Assembly: GCA_004794785.1 (NCBI GenBank) | Contig: SJOL01007640.1 | Coordinates: 1 to 64,000, forward strand | DNA: 64,000 nt | Source: Opisthorchis felineus | Taxonomy: Eukaryota > Platyhelminthes > Trematoda > Opisthorchiida > Opisthorchiidae | Direction of reading: 5' to 3' | In this document: piece by piece, positions 37,933-50,950 of the stretch | Layout: the number at the start of each line of letters is the position of its first letter | Position numbering within the stretch: position 1 is the stretch's first letter | The notes under the pieces: model-generated | What the model saw: the letters and a program-made list of their open reading frames with translations, nothing else | Databases searched by the model: none | What the model was told of the DNA's origin: nothing | Position numbers and translations under genes: made by a program

Positions 37933-40900
37933 ATAACCCGCTACAGTCGGTGCAAAACCGTATGAAGTTCGTAGACGGTAACGTCTTGACAACAAAGTTG
38001 ACCTGAGCTCGGTTACCATATTCGAGTATTGGAAATGTAGCAAATAAAGTGCCAAGTGTGCGCCCTGGATTGGCCGATTTGCTTCTCACTTTGCTGACTG
38101 GGAAGGGGTCTGAGAAACGGACACAGCAGATGTTGGGTAAAAAAAAGTGACGTGCCTATAGCTGAGATCTACGAAAAAGTGATCATTAACTGGCATAATA
38201 AGACAGTTAGGATATAATACTGAAGAAATATGGGAGGTATCAGCAGCGACCCGTTTTCGTGTACCCGCCCTGCTGTATCCAGTCATTAAGAGGACCCGGT
38301 TGATGGCAGCATGCGACGGCCTATGTGGTATGGAGGTATTATGGGCTGAGATACTCCCAGGCCGCACAACCTTGGACAGCAGAACGACCGAGGACTTCAA
38401 CATAACCTTTGGCTCAAGAGTCTGACTGCAAAGTAGCGGTGGTTGGCGTGAGACTGTCAAAATGGTGCGACTATATTGTCACACATGTTCTAACCGCAGA
38501 TCTGAGGGAATAGGAGATTGTGTTAATCTGAACTACATCCAACTCGCTATAAGAGACTCAACGAATACCATGGGCATGACCTGCAGTATAACTTTACTGG
38601 TCACGGACAAACTGTCCCACCACGGTGAGGTCCAGTCTCTCTGTGGTGTTTGTTTAAGCATTAAATTTTTCTTGCAAAATGTTCATGTGAGACGTGTCCG
38701 TGAACCTAATCAAACCACCGGTAATTTGCTTCCAACCGAAGGAATGGTATCAAATGAGCAATTACTATGCATGATTTCAGTACTCTGGGGTAGTTCGGGT
38801 CGCGCATCACATGTCTTTACGAATGTGTACCCTACCGATGTCAGAGTTTTTTTCTGCCTAACTGTCAGTCCAGAGTGTATTAAAGATTAGATTCAGAAGC
38901 TTAGGCCCTGCGAATTTGAGTTCGATGAGCTACATCCGATTCCAGGCATAGTATACAGGTGAGCAATACTGTAAGAGGCAAATCAGCCCCTAGCCGCACC
39001 TGTCTGCGAAATAGCCTCGCGCTGTTCAAACACAGTGCACCCCTATCACGATGATCCTAACCGCTAAAATTCTGATACCACAAAAGAACAACGGTTCGTA
39101 CTTAACGTGTTTTCTATGTGGCTTCCACACACAACTGCATAGAGTTTGTATCCTCAAGTTATTCTTGGCATGGGCTGTACAATTGCCGTGAGTAGACATC
39201 ATATCCGTAATAGACCAGCTTACTAATTATTTTTCATTCAGCAGTCTTAGACTAGACTAGTCCACGTGCGTCACGGAAACTAGTTCCAAGTGAAAGATCA
39301 GTTGTGTTCGAAGTCGTAACTATTGAACATGAAGGTTTTCGATGAACGGTTTGGTTGCGTGGGTCTTTACAAATAGTACCTATACATTTGTCAAGCGTAG
39401 GGAAATACAGCCACTCAATCGTTATATATTGTTCAGTAAGGTTCGGTTGAACGTAATTTTCCTTTGAGGTGACAATGACTGGCATTCGTGCATCCGGTGT
39501 AGAAACGTGTCATTACTTTCTGCATTATTTGCTGACGGAAGTTTCCAACCACATGCAAATTTTGAAAGCCAGAAGTCGACCCTGAATTTCTGTTGCACGT
39601 CCATAGGTTTGCTATATAACCACTTGGTATGTGCTGCCGTTCTGCGCCAATCATATCTGATGAGCAGCTCATGTGTGAATTCGTTTTGCAAATGTTTTAC
39701 CTCTTTCTTCCATCACCCGATCGTCACACTTTCGTGATAAGCAGTTGTTTGTCATCCACCTTTCAGGTATTTCGTCAATTAAAAAGTCTAAGTGGCCCAT
39801 GCACATTCCTTGATATCCACTTCACAAAACCGCATTTGGCGCGTGGCACACATTTTATCGTCTCTCTTCCACAGTCTTTCTGACGTGCACGGTCGAAGGT
39901 TGCCGCCATTCATGAATAATTCATTGACCGATAAACTTAAACGCGACAGGGGTTGTCTCACACAGATATTTCCGCGTAGTCATTGTATTTGAACTTCCAG
40001 TGCAGTACTTGGTACCGTGAGACAAATAGCAATGTGGTCGACTGTCTAGTGGTTGTACGACTGTTTTCGTGCTCGTTCATTTGCACACCACAGAACAAGG
40101 CAAACTCACTGAGCCCATCAAACATTCAAACGACACCGTTTTTTGACAAGTATTGGCTCATCTATATGATGCGTAAGGGAGCTGTGATTCCTTCCGGGCT
40201 CTTGAAAGTTACAATTCGTCGAGAAGACTGAACGACCTACCATCTGTACATTGAATGGAAATTAAGACGATGTTTATCGTCGTGTCTTACCCGGTGTTTA
40301 CAGGCATCACGCACACACACACACACACACACCACGTGCGTTGATAAATGCGCTATGACACGCTACAGATGACCAGGTTGTTCAGTGTAGGGTTTTTGCG
40401 GTTGCGCGCCAGGAAGAAGAGGTGTACCATAGTCTGCGTTCGCCACAAAACAGTCAACAGTTAGGGAAGCCGAATACTGAGGTGTCGTTTATTGGGTTCA
40501 TCGAAAGCTCGTTTTGTTCTTTGTGGTCAGTCTTACATGTTTCTCGGGTATTTTCTTGAGCGCCGCCAAGTGGATATAGGCAACAACAGCTGCATGATGT
40601 TCCAGTGACCATACTTATTCTGGTCTAACTTCCTGCTATGTGTGCACGAATGTGCACGACATACATAAATAAACGGGGACAAGCATACGGTTTGTCTGTT
40701 AATTGCCTGTCGTTTGGCTGAATAATAAGATCCCAGAGGGTCAGATAGAACCTCCAAGGAGATGGAAACAAATTATCCGTTCTAATTCTGTCTAATAGTC
40801 GATGCTGATGTGTGAATTCATTCTGGGATGAATGGTACGGCATTTTAATCATATTTTCGTCACAGCCGATTCTGGCGAAGGCTGGATAACAGGTGCATGT

Positions 40901-42515
40901 TCCCACGAGCCTGCCATCCAGAAGTGTTTCCAGAGCTCCTATCTCCCGAGTATTAATTGGCGTGCCTAGACCACTTAGTAAGAAACCGGTGTGTGTTATG
41001 TTCTAACCAGTTAGGAACTCAGTCGTTACCATAGTTCAGTCCTTTCTTTTTTAATTCTCACACTTTTAGTGAATTAATCAGACACAAACTTATAGTTCGT
41101 GGTTCAGAGTGTGTGCGAAAGCATCCACCACGATTTTGAATTCTCAAGGCCGTGGCAGGATACATGTCCTCAATGGGGTGAACCGCATGTTTCTAACCAC
41201 TGTGAATGCAAGCCACCATCCAAAGCGATTATGTATATACTTCTGTTTCACCTACAAACATGCACTAGTTCTTCTTCGTCTTGAGTTTCTTCATCGACTG
41301 TAAAGATACACCGTAACCTAAACTCCATTATCCGCCCTGTTTTTGTCCCACTCGGCGGTCTTCAAACTAAAACCAGTGGGTTGCGTGTCGACTGTGCGAC
41401 TGCTGCGGCCCGCTGCTACTTGTTATGAACACTGATACCAATCATTCTTAAAAATTGTAGGATCCGTTGGGTAAAGCTCAGTTAGGTGTAAATGTCTAGC
41501 TAGCCGGTAAATGTTGGTTAAAACGTTTACTTGCTGCAGGAACATTTAAATATAAGTTAAGCACAGTAGTAGATATCAGTGAAAATGTCAGCAATCTGAT
41601 CGTGGGTGATGCGGTTATACATATAAAAACATGTGCTTATTTTGATGTGGTGGTTCGACTGGTCTCCACGTTGGGCAGCGGTGCGTTATTTCAGCACTTA
41701 TTCCCGCGAAGATGCAAATCAAAAGCACCATATGACACAACGACGGCCGCGTCACATTCTGCGTACCCGAATATGACACTGAACAATGTAGGTGACAAAC
41801 TGAAATATGCGTTTTAAACCCTAGACGAAAATGGATGCCGTGAATGCTGAGGACTCAAAAATGAGGGAAACGAAAAATGACCAATCTCACGCTTCTTTTT
41901 CCTATCACGTGCAATGTTGATTGCCATCAAACAGTGAAATAACGGGACGGCGAATCAACTGAGTGCGGCAGTCGACGACTACCTGATGCTTACAACACGG
42001 GTCTTGGCGTGAAAGAGGCGTTAGAGGCCATTGACAATGCAAGACTGCAATCCTACTATTTCAGCTTTTTTATGTCTTATACCGCTAATGTTGAGGATAT
42101 TACAACCGAACCTCGGTTGAAAATGGCTACTAAGAAAACTAGTGATACTGGTATCCCCATGTTCGGTTTCTTGCCTGGTGCTAACAACTGCTCTTGCAAA
42201 TAAGGCATCTGCCTGTTCGACTGCGAATTATCCTCCGATAATGTTCAGTTTCCGCTTTTCAAGCTACTTCCAAATGAATCCAGTGGTTTGGTTCTCATGA
42301 CATGTTGGTCCCTGATTTGCAACACATCATTTTCGTCCACCTGTGGGAAATAAAGTACATATGACTCCACCGAGAACGCTTTAGTTCGCTCTTGCGGCTG
42401 TGGTCGGGCTATTTCAGTACAGGGTCTACACTGTTCCTGACGTTGACCTTAATTACGTGTACTTTGGGATTCGAAAGTGCCGATTTGCTGACTCCATTCA
42501 GTGTCAGTGACACCG
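37933..42515. other. Stretch without a supported gene; contains a CA microsatellite
   Basis: The longest plus-strand frame of the window (142 codons, 38,462-38,890) lies here but has no motif or splice context. At 40,308-40,333 there is a (CA)n microsatellite. Confidence 0.35.
40308..40333 (+). repeat. (CA)n microsatellite
   Basis: About eleven CA units in a row, the only clear dinucleotide array of the window. Confidence 0.92.
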
Positions 42516-42680
42516 TTTCGGTGCCTAGCTGCCATTCCACCAGAAGGAAATACGAGGGCTGGGATACTGACAGGTTTCCCAAGCCTAGACAGGAGAAGTC
42601 GAAATACAGAGGCTGGCTTCGAGCCACGGACCTTCCGGTCGGTAAATTCGCGCTCTAATCACTGAGCCATCTCACTCCCT
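42516..42680 (-). mobile_element. tRNA-derived SINE-like repeat, family A, copy 2
   Basis: On the minus strand it reads GAGATGGCTCAGTGATTAGA (A box), CGCGAATTTACCGACCGGAA, a B box of the form GGCTCGAAGCC, then CTGTCTAGGCTTGGGAAA, and ends with GGCAGCTAGGCACCGAAA. It is roughly 80 percent identical over about 160 bases to the copy at 44,822-44,985, by eye. Open frames here are explained by the repeat and are not genes. Confidence 0.85.
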
Positions 42681-44282
42681 TTGTCTTGACCATTCGTGAA
42701 CCAGAGGTGTCGTTGAAACCGAAATGTCCGTAAATGATTGTCGTTCCAAGTAAACTAGTTCAACAACTAAGTGGAATTGTGTAGGTATGAACTAAATACT
42801 CAGCATCTGTGCGTCACGTTGCCCTACTTAGACAGTAGCAGTCAGGGATTCGAATCCGGACAGAGCTTTCCATGACTACGTACCTTTGATACTAGCGAAA
42901 GTTTTATGTGTTTCAGTATCGGTTGCCTGCACTATAGTTATTTCTAATATACTCAACCGTCAGAAATCTAAAAGGTAGAAAAGAAAGTCCACAATGAGTG
43001 GAGAAGTGTCTTTTTTCTACCAGATATTGCATAAAAACTAGGTCGATTTTCCTTTATTTCCCCAAGGTGCTTTTGCTGATTGACATCACTTTTGAAGTCC
43101 AGGCGAGGTGGCTTTCTTGAATTTATATTTGTCGTCCAGATAAAAGTACTTACATGAACGTCTAAAAATATGTTCGAAAAAATGACATCAGTGGCACGCT
43201 AGCTCGAACCTTGAGAGGAAACCATCAGCAGTCATAAAACTGGGAATCGTGATATTTCAAGCTAACTTAGATTAGTTCCAACGCTGTGGGATCTTCGCGC
43301 CTTCGTGTTTGAGGTCCATATGCTTCTTTTTGCGCTTTACTGAGGTCCCTACATGATGGCACTAGGCCTATCCCAGTTATTAGCCGTCTGTCGTTGTAGT
43401 CTAGACTGGTATTTGATGAGGCTTGTGAATGGTGCTTTTGTTGGTGTGTTGCCCAAACGATCTTCTGGTATGCTCAGTTAAGTGCTGGTCACAGGTTCAG
43501 ATGACTTGTTTTTTATGGTTTTCGTCGTATATAAAGCCTTTTCTGAACAAAGTCTCCACTCCTACTCTTTATTCTCGCACTTAACAGGGGTATTTATTCC
43601 TTCTGATGGTATGGCGGTTAAGCACTTGTATACTGATGCCGATCGTGACGTTGATGACAACCTTCTCTCGTCACTTTACTACAGTGGGTGGTCAAGTTCC
43701 CGACGGTCCCAGCGTGTGAAGGGGAAGCTTTTTTAGTTTTACTGATGCTTGCCGGAAGAGGATCTCGTGCAGCAGAAGAGGCCTACTTCTATTTGATGTT
43801 TGTTTGGAAATACCAATTTGTGTGAAAATTGTTTTCAAAATACGGAATATTTGACACTCCCACACCACACTATGTTGATTGATGACTATTTGAAAACAGC
43901 GTTTATGCTAGGAACAACTGAACTGGTTGTATAACATAACAATATGCTGAAAAATTCGTTTAGTCTCGCTGATCTGTGGTTTTGCGCGCTTCATATACAG
44001 CCTGACGACATCCTGCTTTTCGAAAGGTTTTGGCCCTCTATCAGGGCTGCTCTGATCCGAGTTCTTTATGAATCATTCGATCCTATTAATCAGCTGGACT
44101 GAGTCCGTGGATACCAGTGATTCACAAAAACACCAGTAGCCATATTCAGTCACGAATGTCGTTATATTAATAATGAGACATCCCCGATTAAGGTTACACT
44201 TATGTCTTTTCACCCTAGAACGGCCGATGACTGTGTTGGAATGTAACCCTGGCATTTAGGTCAGCAGTGGACACCATTATAC

Positions 44283-44352
44283 TGGCCAGGGTTCGAACGG
44301 GCATGGTCAAACGAGTAGATGTGAATCAATCGCTTAACCATAAGCGAACGGA
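44283..44352 (-). mobile_element. tRNA-like repeat, possible family C
   Basis: The minus strand shows CTTATGGTTAAGCGATTG as an A-box-like block and GCCCGTTCGAACCCTGG as a good B box. The spacing fits a tRNA-derived SINE head. It resembles the string at 55,194-55,258, but I did not find a longer shared body. Confidence 0.45.
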
Positions 44353-44821
44353 TCGATTTGGTTTAGTAAGAAAGTTACAGTGATCTTTACGATGCAGTAA
44401 TGCCTGTAGCCTTTATGTATGTCTTTCATCCGCCAACGCGCGACGAAAACGTCGAAGTTTGATCACCTCTATCTCTATCGCGTGCATTCACGTCATGGTC
44501 AAGCAGGTTAAGGTGGTTTGGTCTATTCAGGTGTGAATCGTTAGCTGATCCGATCAATTGGCAAAATAACGAACCCTGTGCGCTTCCAGTTGTTGTGGAC
44601 ACAATTCTGAGAGTTTGTCATGTTGGTTCCACTTTTTACTTGGCTAGTGATTGAAACAGTTTGAAGAACCCCGTCCCAGCGCGTAGACGACCTGGGTAAA
44701 TCTTGGACCGATGTTCATTAGTTTTGGTCATTCAGTCAGCGAAGAACACTCTTCAGTATAAGCGGTTAGACAGACTCTGGCTAAAAAAATAAATATAATA
44801 CATCGTTCAGCTGTTACATCC

Positions 44822-44985
44822 TTTCGGTGCCTAGCTGCCATGCCAGCCGAGGGAAACACGAGGGCTTGGATACTGCCAGATTGCCCAAGCCTAGACAGAA
44901 GCAGTTGAGATGCCGAGTTAGGGCTCGAATCACGAACCTTCCAGTCAGTAAATTCGCGCTCTAACCACTGAGCAATCTCTGGTTA
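44822..44985 (-). mobile_element. tRNA-derived SINE-like repeat, family A, copy 3
   Basis: The best preserved member of family A. On the minus strand it shows AGATTGCTCAGTGGTTAGAG (A box), CTGACTGGAAGGTTCGTG, B box GATTCGAGCCC, then CTGTCTAGGCTTGGGCAA, and ends GGCAGCTAGGCACCGAAA. Shared blocks at both ends with copy 2 set the repeat length at about 165 bases. Confidence 0.88.
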
Positions 44986-47900
44986 GAGACCCGATGGTCA
45001 TCTCAAACTGACTTCCATACCTGATGGCGAAATGGTCGTCTATCCTCCAGATATGTAATTGACATCCAAGACGGATTCTGCAATCAACTGGAATCGGACT
45101 ATTGGACGTTTGCTAATGGTTAGTTACATTTGGAATGCGTGGAGCCGAATACTCTCCCGTACTGAGATAGAGACACAAGGGGATAAGTATGAATAAATGA
45201 GTAACCTTATTCTCTCGCATTCAATGCTGGTGAATATGCAAAGTTAGGGATGTCACTTTAGCTTACCGCCGCTGGAGTCTAACTCGGTGGTACCTGAATT
45301 TAGTGCGTCTTTAATGTTTCTAACCCTTAGACTTAATCACTGCTCCTCTACGCTCATCGGGTTTACTGTATGTAGTCACATTCCACAGCTTTGCTTTGTG
45401 ATTTGATGTTCGCCCAACTGTTGATAGGAAAACATTAAATGCTTTATGATGCTCATCAACCCATGCTTTTATCAGCTCAGTGACACAATGGGACGACTGA
45501 TAATGTCAATCAAGTATCATTGTCGTCAGGATAGTGATAACTTCTTCCTCGGATGTTTTGTGTGCAAACAGGCGTTGTTTATCCACCCAACGATTTGCCT
45601 TATATAAGGTATGTAACCATGGATGTTAGATTACAAGCTGTCAATAATGTTTGCCCTTGGAGAACTGAATCACACCATACGTTGAGCTTGCCAGACCAAA
45701 CAATCTGTATCCAATTTTCTGTGTGATCGGTTGCCCGGACCTCCAAAATGCCTCCTCTATCGCTGGAATTTGGAACTTGGACCTTTGGTTTGGTAACCCT
45801 GGTTACGAGACGCAAATTTCTCAGTTTTCTTACGTAACTATTCTTTTTTGTATGAAACTACGCAATCTTGCTTTCATCATATATCAGTGCTCATACTGAG
45901 GCCATTCGTTGGAATCAGTCCTCTGGGGTAAAGTGCATATGTTAGGCTTATAATTAGCATATCTCGCGTGCAAGCAAATATTTTGCGGGCTTTGTTCGCG
46001 AAATTGGCGGTTCCTGAAGAAATATTGTCATCCAGGTTGATGTTGAATGGTATGTTGTGTTTCCAACATTCGTATCTCGTCGTATCACGGCGTCAACCAA
46101 ACGCCACCTACTGATGGTCCCAGCAGACCCGTCGTTTTCTGTTACGATCACCTAAGTACAGCTTAGCTAAGAATGCCGTACGCCACTAGTAGGCACACTA
46201 AGGTGGGTTGCACGTTCCTGCGAGGGTCTGAACATGTTTGCCATCTGTGGCCTTGTCATGCCACACAACTCGCACTCACTTAACAAACAAGTCCACCATA
46301 AGCCTAAACTGATCTTTACGACATGTTACTACTCCGTTTCTTGTCATTATGCCCAGGTATACTTTCTCATATGAGGCTACTGTGCAGCAGTACACAGAAC
46401 AGATATGGTTTCGAGCAAAACCATGCTCGTCTGTTCTGATGAGCATAAAAATTGTGAATTTGAAATTCGCAGCAGTCAAACCTTCTAATCCCTGTAGGGG
46501 ATTAGAGTTTCGAAGGCGTATTTAGAAACTGCTCGCAGCAAAATGTTACTGGTGTACTTGTTTCGGGTTTTATAGCGAATCGGTTGTAATACTCCGCCAC
46601 AGGGAAGCAACATCGTGGCCACAAAGTGTACCCTCCACGGTGTTTTATGAAGAGAGTTTTGCTCGCTCACTCTTCGTCGGCTTAGATGTTTAATAATCCA
46701 TGTGATTTATTTGTTTCCAAACAAAAGGACTATCAGTTCTGTGCATTCGAGGCACCAGCCTGTGTTTCTGGCTATGACTGTGGGCAACCTGTTCATTCGC
46801 ACAGTACTTGCTAAGCTACCTCCATTGCCGTCACGGGCCGTGTTGCTTGTCAGAATGGCCGATTGTCTAATCTCCTGCTATTTACACAAAACACCGAGAC
46901 GTAAATCTGTCAAAAATGCGCGTTTTCTAAAGTTATTTGCTACTTCACATCCAACACTATTTTTACGGAACACTCGGTATTTGTCAAAGAAGAGGCAAAA
47001 ATATCCTCAATAAATATTTTTTGGCCAAGTTAAGTCGGGGATTCATACCTGTCAAGAGAATCCCGACGTTGTCAGTACCATGTATAGCTCTTCGTTCCGT
47101 CGTTTTCCAACAAATTGAATTCTTCTGCACATGTAACCGTCCATACCTCCAGCCGGTCTGCACACAAGCTCTAGAGTTTTTTTCCTGTCACCGTCGGAAT
47201 TTGTCACCTGCAAGCTATACCATGAATAACACCTAAAGTTTCATTTAGCCTCCATATAAGCTGTTGAACAGACTCGGTCGGCCAACCTGTTGCAATGCGA
47301 TTCTCTGAGGTAGAATTGAGAATACACGACTGGGTGAGACTAGTTTTAGCTGAGACTTTTAGTGTGCTGCTTGTTTGCGACGATTATTTTTTATGTATCC
47401 TCCTTCAATCTCGCCCAAAAGTAGCGCTACTGCATGACAAACATCACCTAATTGATAGGAAATCACTGAGTTTGCGTTGACTTACTTATAGTGTGAGCAG
47501 CATCATTATGGTCGTCTTGTCTGTAGTTGGTTATTGGATCATATTGGTTCGGTCATCTGAGAACAGTATATTTTTTGTCTTCTATTGCTATCTTCCAGCA
47601 GCCTATCGATCAACGTTGGTTAAATATTTGAGTTTCATGAACATTTCTCAACGAACACCGAGAAAATTATACTGCTATCATTTGCAGTAACATTGAAATC
47701 TTTTAGAAAGCAGGCTGGTAAACGCATGACAGAAATGAATACGGTTGTAGTAGAAGGGAAGGAAGGATGTCGAATACACGTGAATGGTCAAATTATCGTA
47801 CCCAAATAGTCTCATTGTAAAACACATTGTCGTGTATAGAAGGCCTCAACCGCACATGTTGTCATCGTTCTCATCGGATGTTCTTAGAGGAGACGCCACT

Positions 47901-50037
47901 CTTTGGTCAAAGGTTTCAGGCTGTTACACCCGGACCAAAGGTCCACCGGTTTGCGCACCTGTTGAATCAACATCAATTCCAAGTAAATAATGGCAAAAAG
48001 CGATCTGCGGGCTCGTAGTTGGAAGTACAAAAGGTAGAAGGTCTTAACAAAGGGAATGCTCCCACTTGATCAGCGTATGAAGAAAGAATGACCTCGGGTG
48101 ATCGAGGCTCCCGGAAACCGACGCTATGCTTCCATTTTTGAGAAGCTTAACCTATTTAATCACAACCTGAATTACACAAAGGTCGGCTGTTTCCCTTTGA
48201 GTATAATCGGTTTTATCAGGGTAGTGTACCGATTTCAGAGGCTTCCCAAACATACATCCGCTTATGCTATTCAATCCGGTGTTTAGTTCTAACCGCTATA
48301 TCTTACCATTTAGGATTACATGCCTTAACACCGTACTTTGGAATTAATTAATCCTGTTATAACTTAGTAGCAACCAACTTCAAAGTAGTGCGTAGGACTC
48401 CGGATGTAAATCTGTTTCGCAACGCCGGTTGGATTCATTTTCCGACAGAAATAGACGACGGTCGATAACCTATTCCCGCAGACCTTTCGTTGGACTGTTT
48501 GACCAGATGTCAATCTTTCCCGTCTGTCTGACTGACTCCGGTTGCTGAACATGCTTACCATTATCGTCACGTTTCAACAAACAGTCGCTCTGCTAATTAG
48601 ATCAACCACCACTGTGGGTATTGAGTCACCCAACGCAAAAGAAGCGCGGAAACGGTCGCAAGCAGATGCTGTCTCAAGGGATTCAATAAAGTCAGATAGA
48701 GAAATCAACCGAAGTTGGAAACCTGTCTTACTACCGCGGATTTTCGTCGCTCATTCCAATCACATGGGCCGTAGCCACAGTTGTGAAAACTGTCAGTGAT
48801 CAGTACGCTTGTCCCATTTCTCTAAGTTGCCTGGCCAGCAACAGTTAGAACAGCCCGGTGACAGACAGCACTTTTGTGTCTGGATGTGCATCAGCTTACT
48901 TCGGATTTGTGCTGCATTCGCTGCACTGTTTGATGAACTTGCCTGTCACTTGCTTACGATTATCAGTTTTATGGTATGAGGCAGATAATGATAAAGCCAT
49001 TAAGTCCGTGAGTCACCCTAAATTGAGGCAGAGACCTACATGGCTGTACTGCGACTGGCAAAGAGTACTCACGTTTGAATATGACGACTGCGGACAAGTG
49101 GAAGGTTTGATGGCGTTTTTTGAATCCTTGCGTAGTCTGCGCCGTAGTTACGGGTAGAACTACGGGACACTTTTGGTGGTTGAATAAACTTCAACAAATG
49201 GTTCCCTCAGTTTTCTCAAGGTGTTGCTATGTGTTGTCCATTTCGAAAAGTCGGAAGTCTGTGAATCGTTGAAGATGCCACACCATCCATTTGGTCCACG
49301 TGTGCACATTTGTTTTACGCCCGTCGGTGGGTTCAGTCTGACAGAATAAGCATTTTCACATTGGTGCATTCGGGATCATGCTCATCGTATCTGTAAATTA
49401 TTCACAGCCCAAAAGGCAACTACACATCACATTATTGCGCCAACGAAATGGTAACCATTCTGATACCCTTAGACTACATGAATTGTCAACAGTGGCGCTG
49501 CTGCATCCTAGAAATTAAAAACTATATGGAAATGTCCGTAATTCAAAGGTTGCAAACATAACGGCTGTTTCCTAAGGTGAATGTCAAGCCCTGGCAGCGA
49601 ATGTAAAATCTGCATGCTACAGAAACATCTCGGAGAATATATAACAGATGGAATGTATTCCGGTCATCAGAGTGAAGCCTTTTCCATCCCAGTGTTACCT
49701 CCATGGTGATAAGCTCATATCAACTGTAGCCCACACCATGGTTTGGCCAGCTTTTTCCTTCTGCTCAAGGCCTGACTGCCCAGTATAAACCCTTTATACT
49801 TGCAGCTGATCGTTAACTCAGCGGACATTGTGCGAGAAATGACTTATCCACGCTTAAATCACCCCGCCATCAAATCATTTTCCCTTCCTTAGCATGAAGC
49901 AAAAAGCTATGATGGCAATCTTACAGCCACCTGAACTATTTTCGGGAAACTACCTGCGATGTGGCCTCGTTGACACTTTCTTCACTACCGCGCTCGAAAA
50001 TTGCGTAGGTGGGAAAGGGGGACCGACTGTCAAAGTC
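44986..50037. other. Stretch without a supported gene
   Basis: Many short frames exist (for example minus strand 45,815-45,600 and plus strand 48,858-49,157), but no motif, strong exon chain or repeat family could be supported. Confidence 0.35.
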
Positions 50038-50135
50038 GAGATAGCTCAACAAGTAGGGCTCAAAAGGTCCGTGATTCGAAACCAACCCTGCTTTTTTGAC
50101 TGCCTCTGTCTAGACTCCTGTCTGGCAGCTATGCA
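50038..50135 (+). mobile_element. tRNA-derived SINE-like repeat, family A, copy 4
   Basis: It reads GAGATAGCTCAACAAGTAGG (A box), AAAAGGTCCGTGATTCGAAA (B box region), then GACTGCCTCTGTCTAGACTC and TCTGGCAGCTATGC. Order and spacing agree with copies 1-3; the 3' part is shortened. Confidence 0.7.
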
Positions 50136-50612
50136 ACAAAAGGTTAACACCACTGGACGATTATTATAAGTTTATTATTACTTTCTGACACTCCTGTAAG
50201 CAGATAAACCCGTGACATTGGGCACTATATACATGATATGGAATTGACTGTAAGTGAGTGAGTTTAAATCTGTTTGAAGTTTCCCACTAGGGCGGAATTT
50301 GTAGCTTTTGAAGGGTGACTGCAGACTCAGACTTCCACCATACTGAATTTGTTTTCTTTTCAGCTTGTGTATGAAACAGGTGAAAGTTGTGCTGCTTTGG
50401 TATTTATGCTTCATTGGTTACTTGTTTGTTCCCGCTATATTGCCGCTCTATAGTGGCACCCCCATAAATTCAAATGCATAGACATCTCGTGCAACATCAC
50501 CACCTTGCTCTGCTGTGCTCGAATTGAAATACTGTAAGCTAGTTTGTACTCAGTTTAGCGACTTCCATTATTTTAGTGATATAAGTAAATTCCACGTGTG
50601 AAACTCATGAAT
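50136..50612. other. Stretch without a supported gene
   Basis: Nothing is recognised between the SINE-like copy and the full-length hammerhead repeat. Confidence 0.4.
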
Positions 50613-50626
50613 AAATGTCAAAATAG
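50613..50626. repeat. Left target-site duplication of the hammerhead repeat
   Basis: AAATGTCAAAATAG here is repeated exactly at 50,937-50,950, immediately flanking the repeat. Confidence 0.9.
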
Positions 50627-50936
50627 CGAAATATACTCATTTGCATACCAATTTGGTTTTGACGGGGAAGTCATCTGGAATCCAGCTGAATCTCTCGCTT
50701 ATGGTGTTTTTAAGCAACTGGATGTGCTGCACCGGGCCGCCTCATGTTTCACTTGGCACGATATTCGAGATGTCGCCATACACATTGCTAATTTCGTGCA
50801 ATTTGGGTTCAAGTAGAATATAAGGTTGACGGAAACTCGGGGACTGCGCCTACCTGATGAGCCCCAAGTAGGGCGAAACCGATCGTGAAGTGTTGAAGAA
50901 TTTTCAGTAACCTTATGGTTAACGTATTACGTCTAA
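50627..50936 (+). mobile_element. Full-length hammerhead-bearing SINE-like element (copy 4)
   Basis: The element is about 310 bases and is framed by a perfect 14-bp target-site duplication, so its ends are defined. It starts CGAAATATACTCATTTGC. It has a head block (CCAATTTGGTTTTGACGGGG, CAGCTGAATCTCTCGC, GCCTCATGTTTCACTTGG, GATATTCGAGATGTCGCC), a link with GGGTTCAAGTAGAATATAAG, the hammerhead domain, and a tail ending TATTACGTCTA. There is no poly-A and no reverse transcriptase, so it is non-autonomous. The duplication and the 5'-truncated sister copies suggest target-primed reverse transcription by a partner element. Size and ribozyme recall Schistosoma Sm-alpha; GGGTTCAAGTAG could be a decayed polymerase III B box. 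The head is open in one frame ([26 protein letters not shown]), but coding is not assumed. Confidence 0.9.
50841..50897 (+). ncRNA. Type I hammerhead ribozyme, probably impaired
   Basis: The core is intact: CTGATGA at 50854-50860 and GAAA at 50875-50878, with stem II GCCC/GGGC around a CAAGTA loop. The stem III palindrome is broken (ACCGAT instead of ACCGGT). The 3' strand of stem I reads GTGAAG instead of GTGGGC, leaving about three pairs with GCCTAC. Predicted cleavage is after GATC at 50,884, but the weak stems make efficient cutting doubtful. Confidence 0.8.
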
Positions 50937-50950
50937 AAATGTCAAAATAG
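50937..50950. repeat. Right target-site duplication of the hammerhead repeat
   Basis: Exact second copy of AAATGTCAAAATAG. Confidence 0.9.

Noticed and set aside
38462..38890. Longest plus-strand open frame (142 codons)
   Set aside because: No motif, no splice context; at this base composition one or two frames of this length are expected by chance in the six frames.
42392..42658. Overlapping open frames on both strands
   Set aside because: Their 3' part is a family A SINE-like repeat; not a gene.
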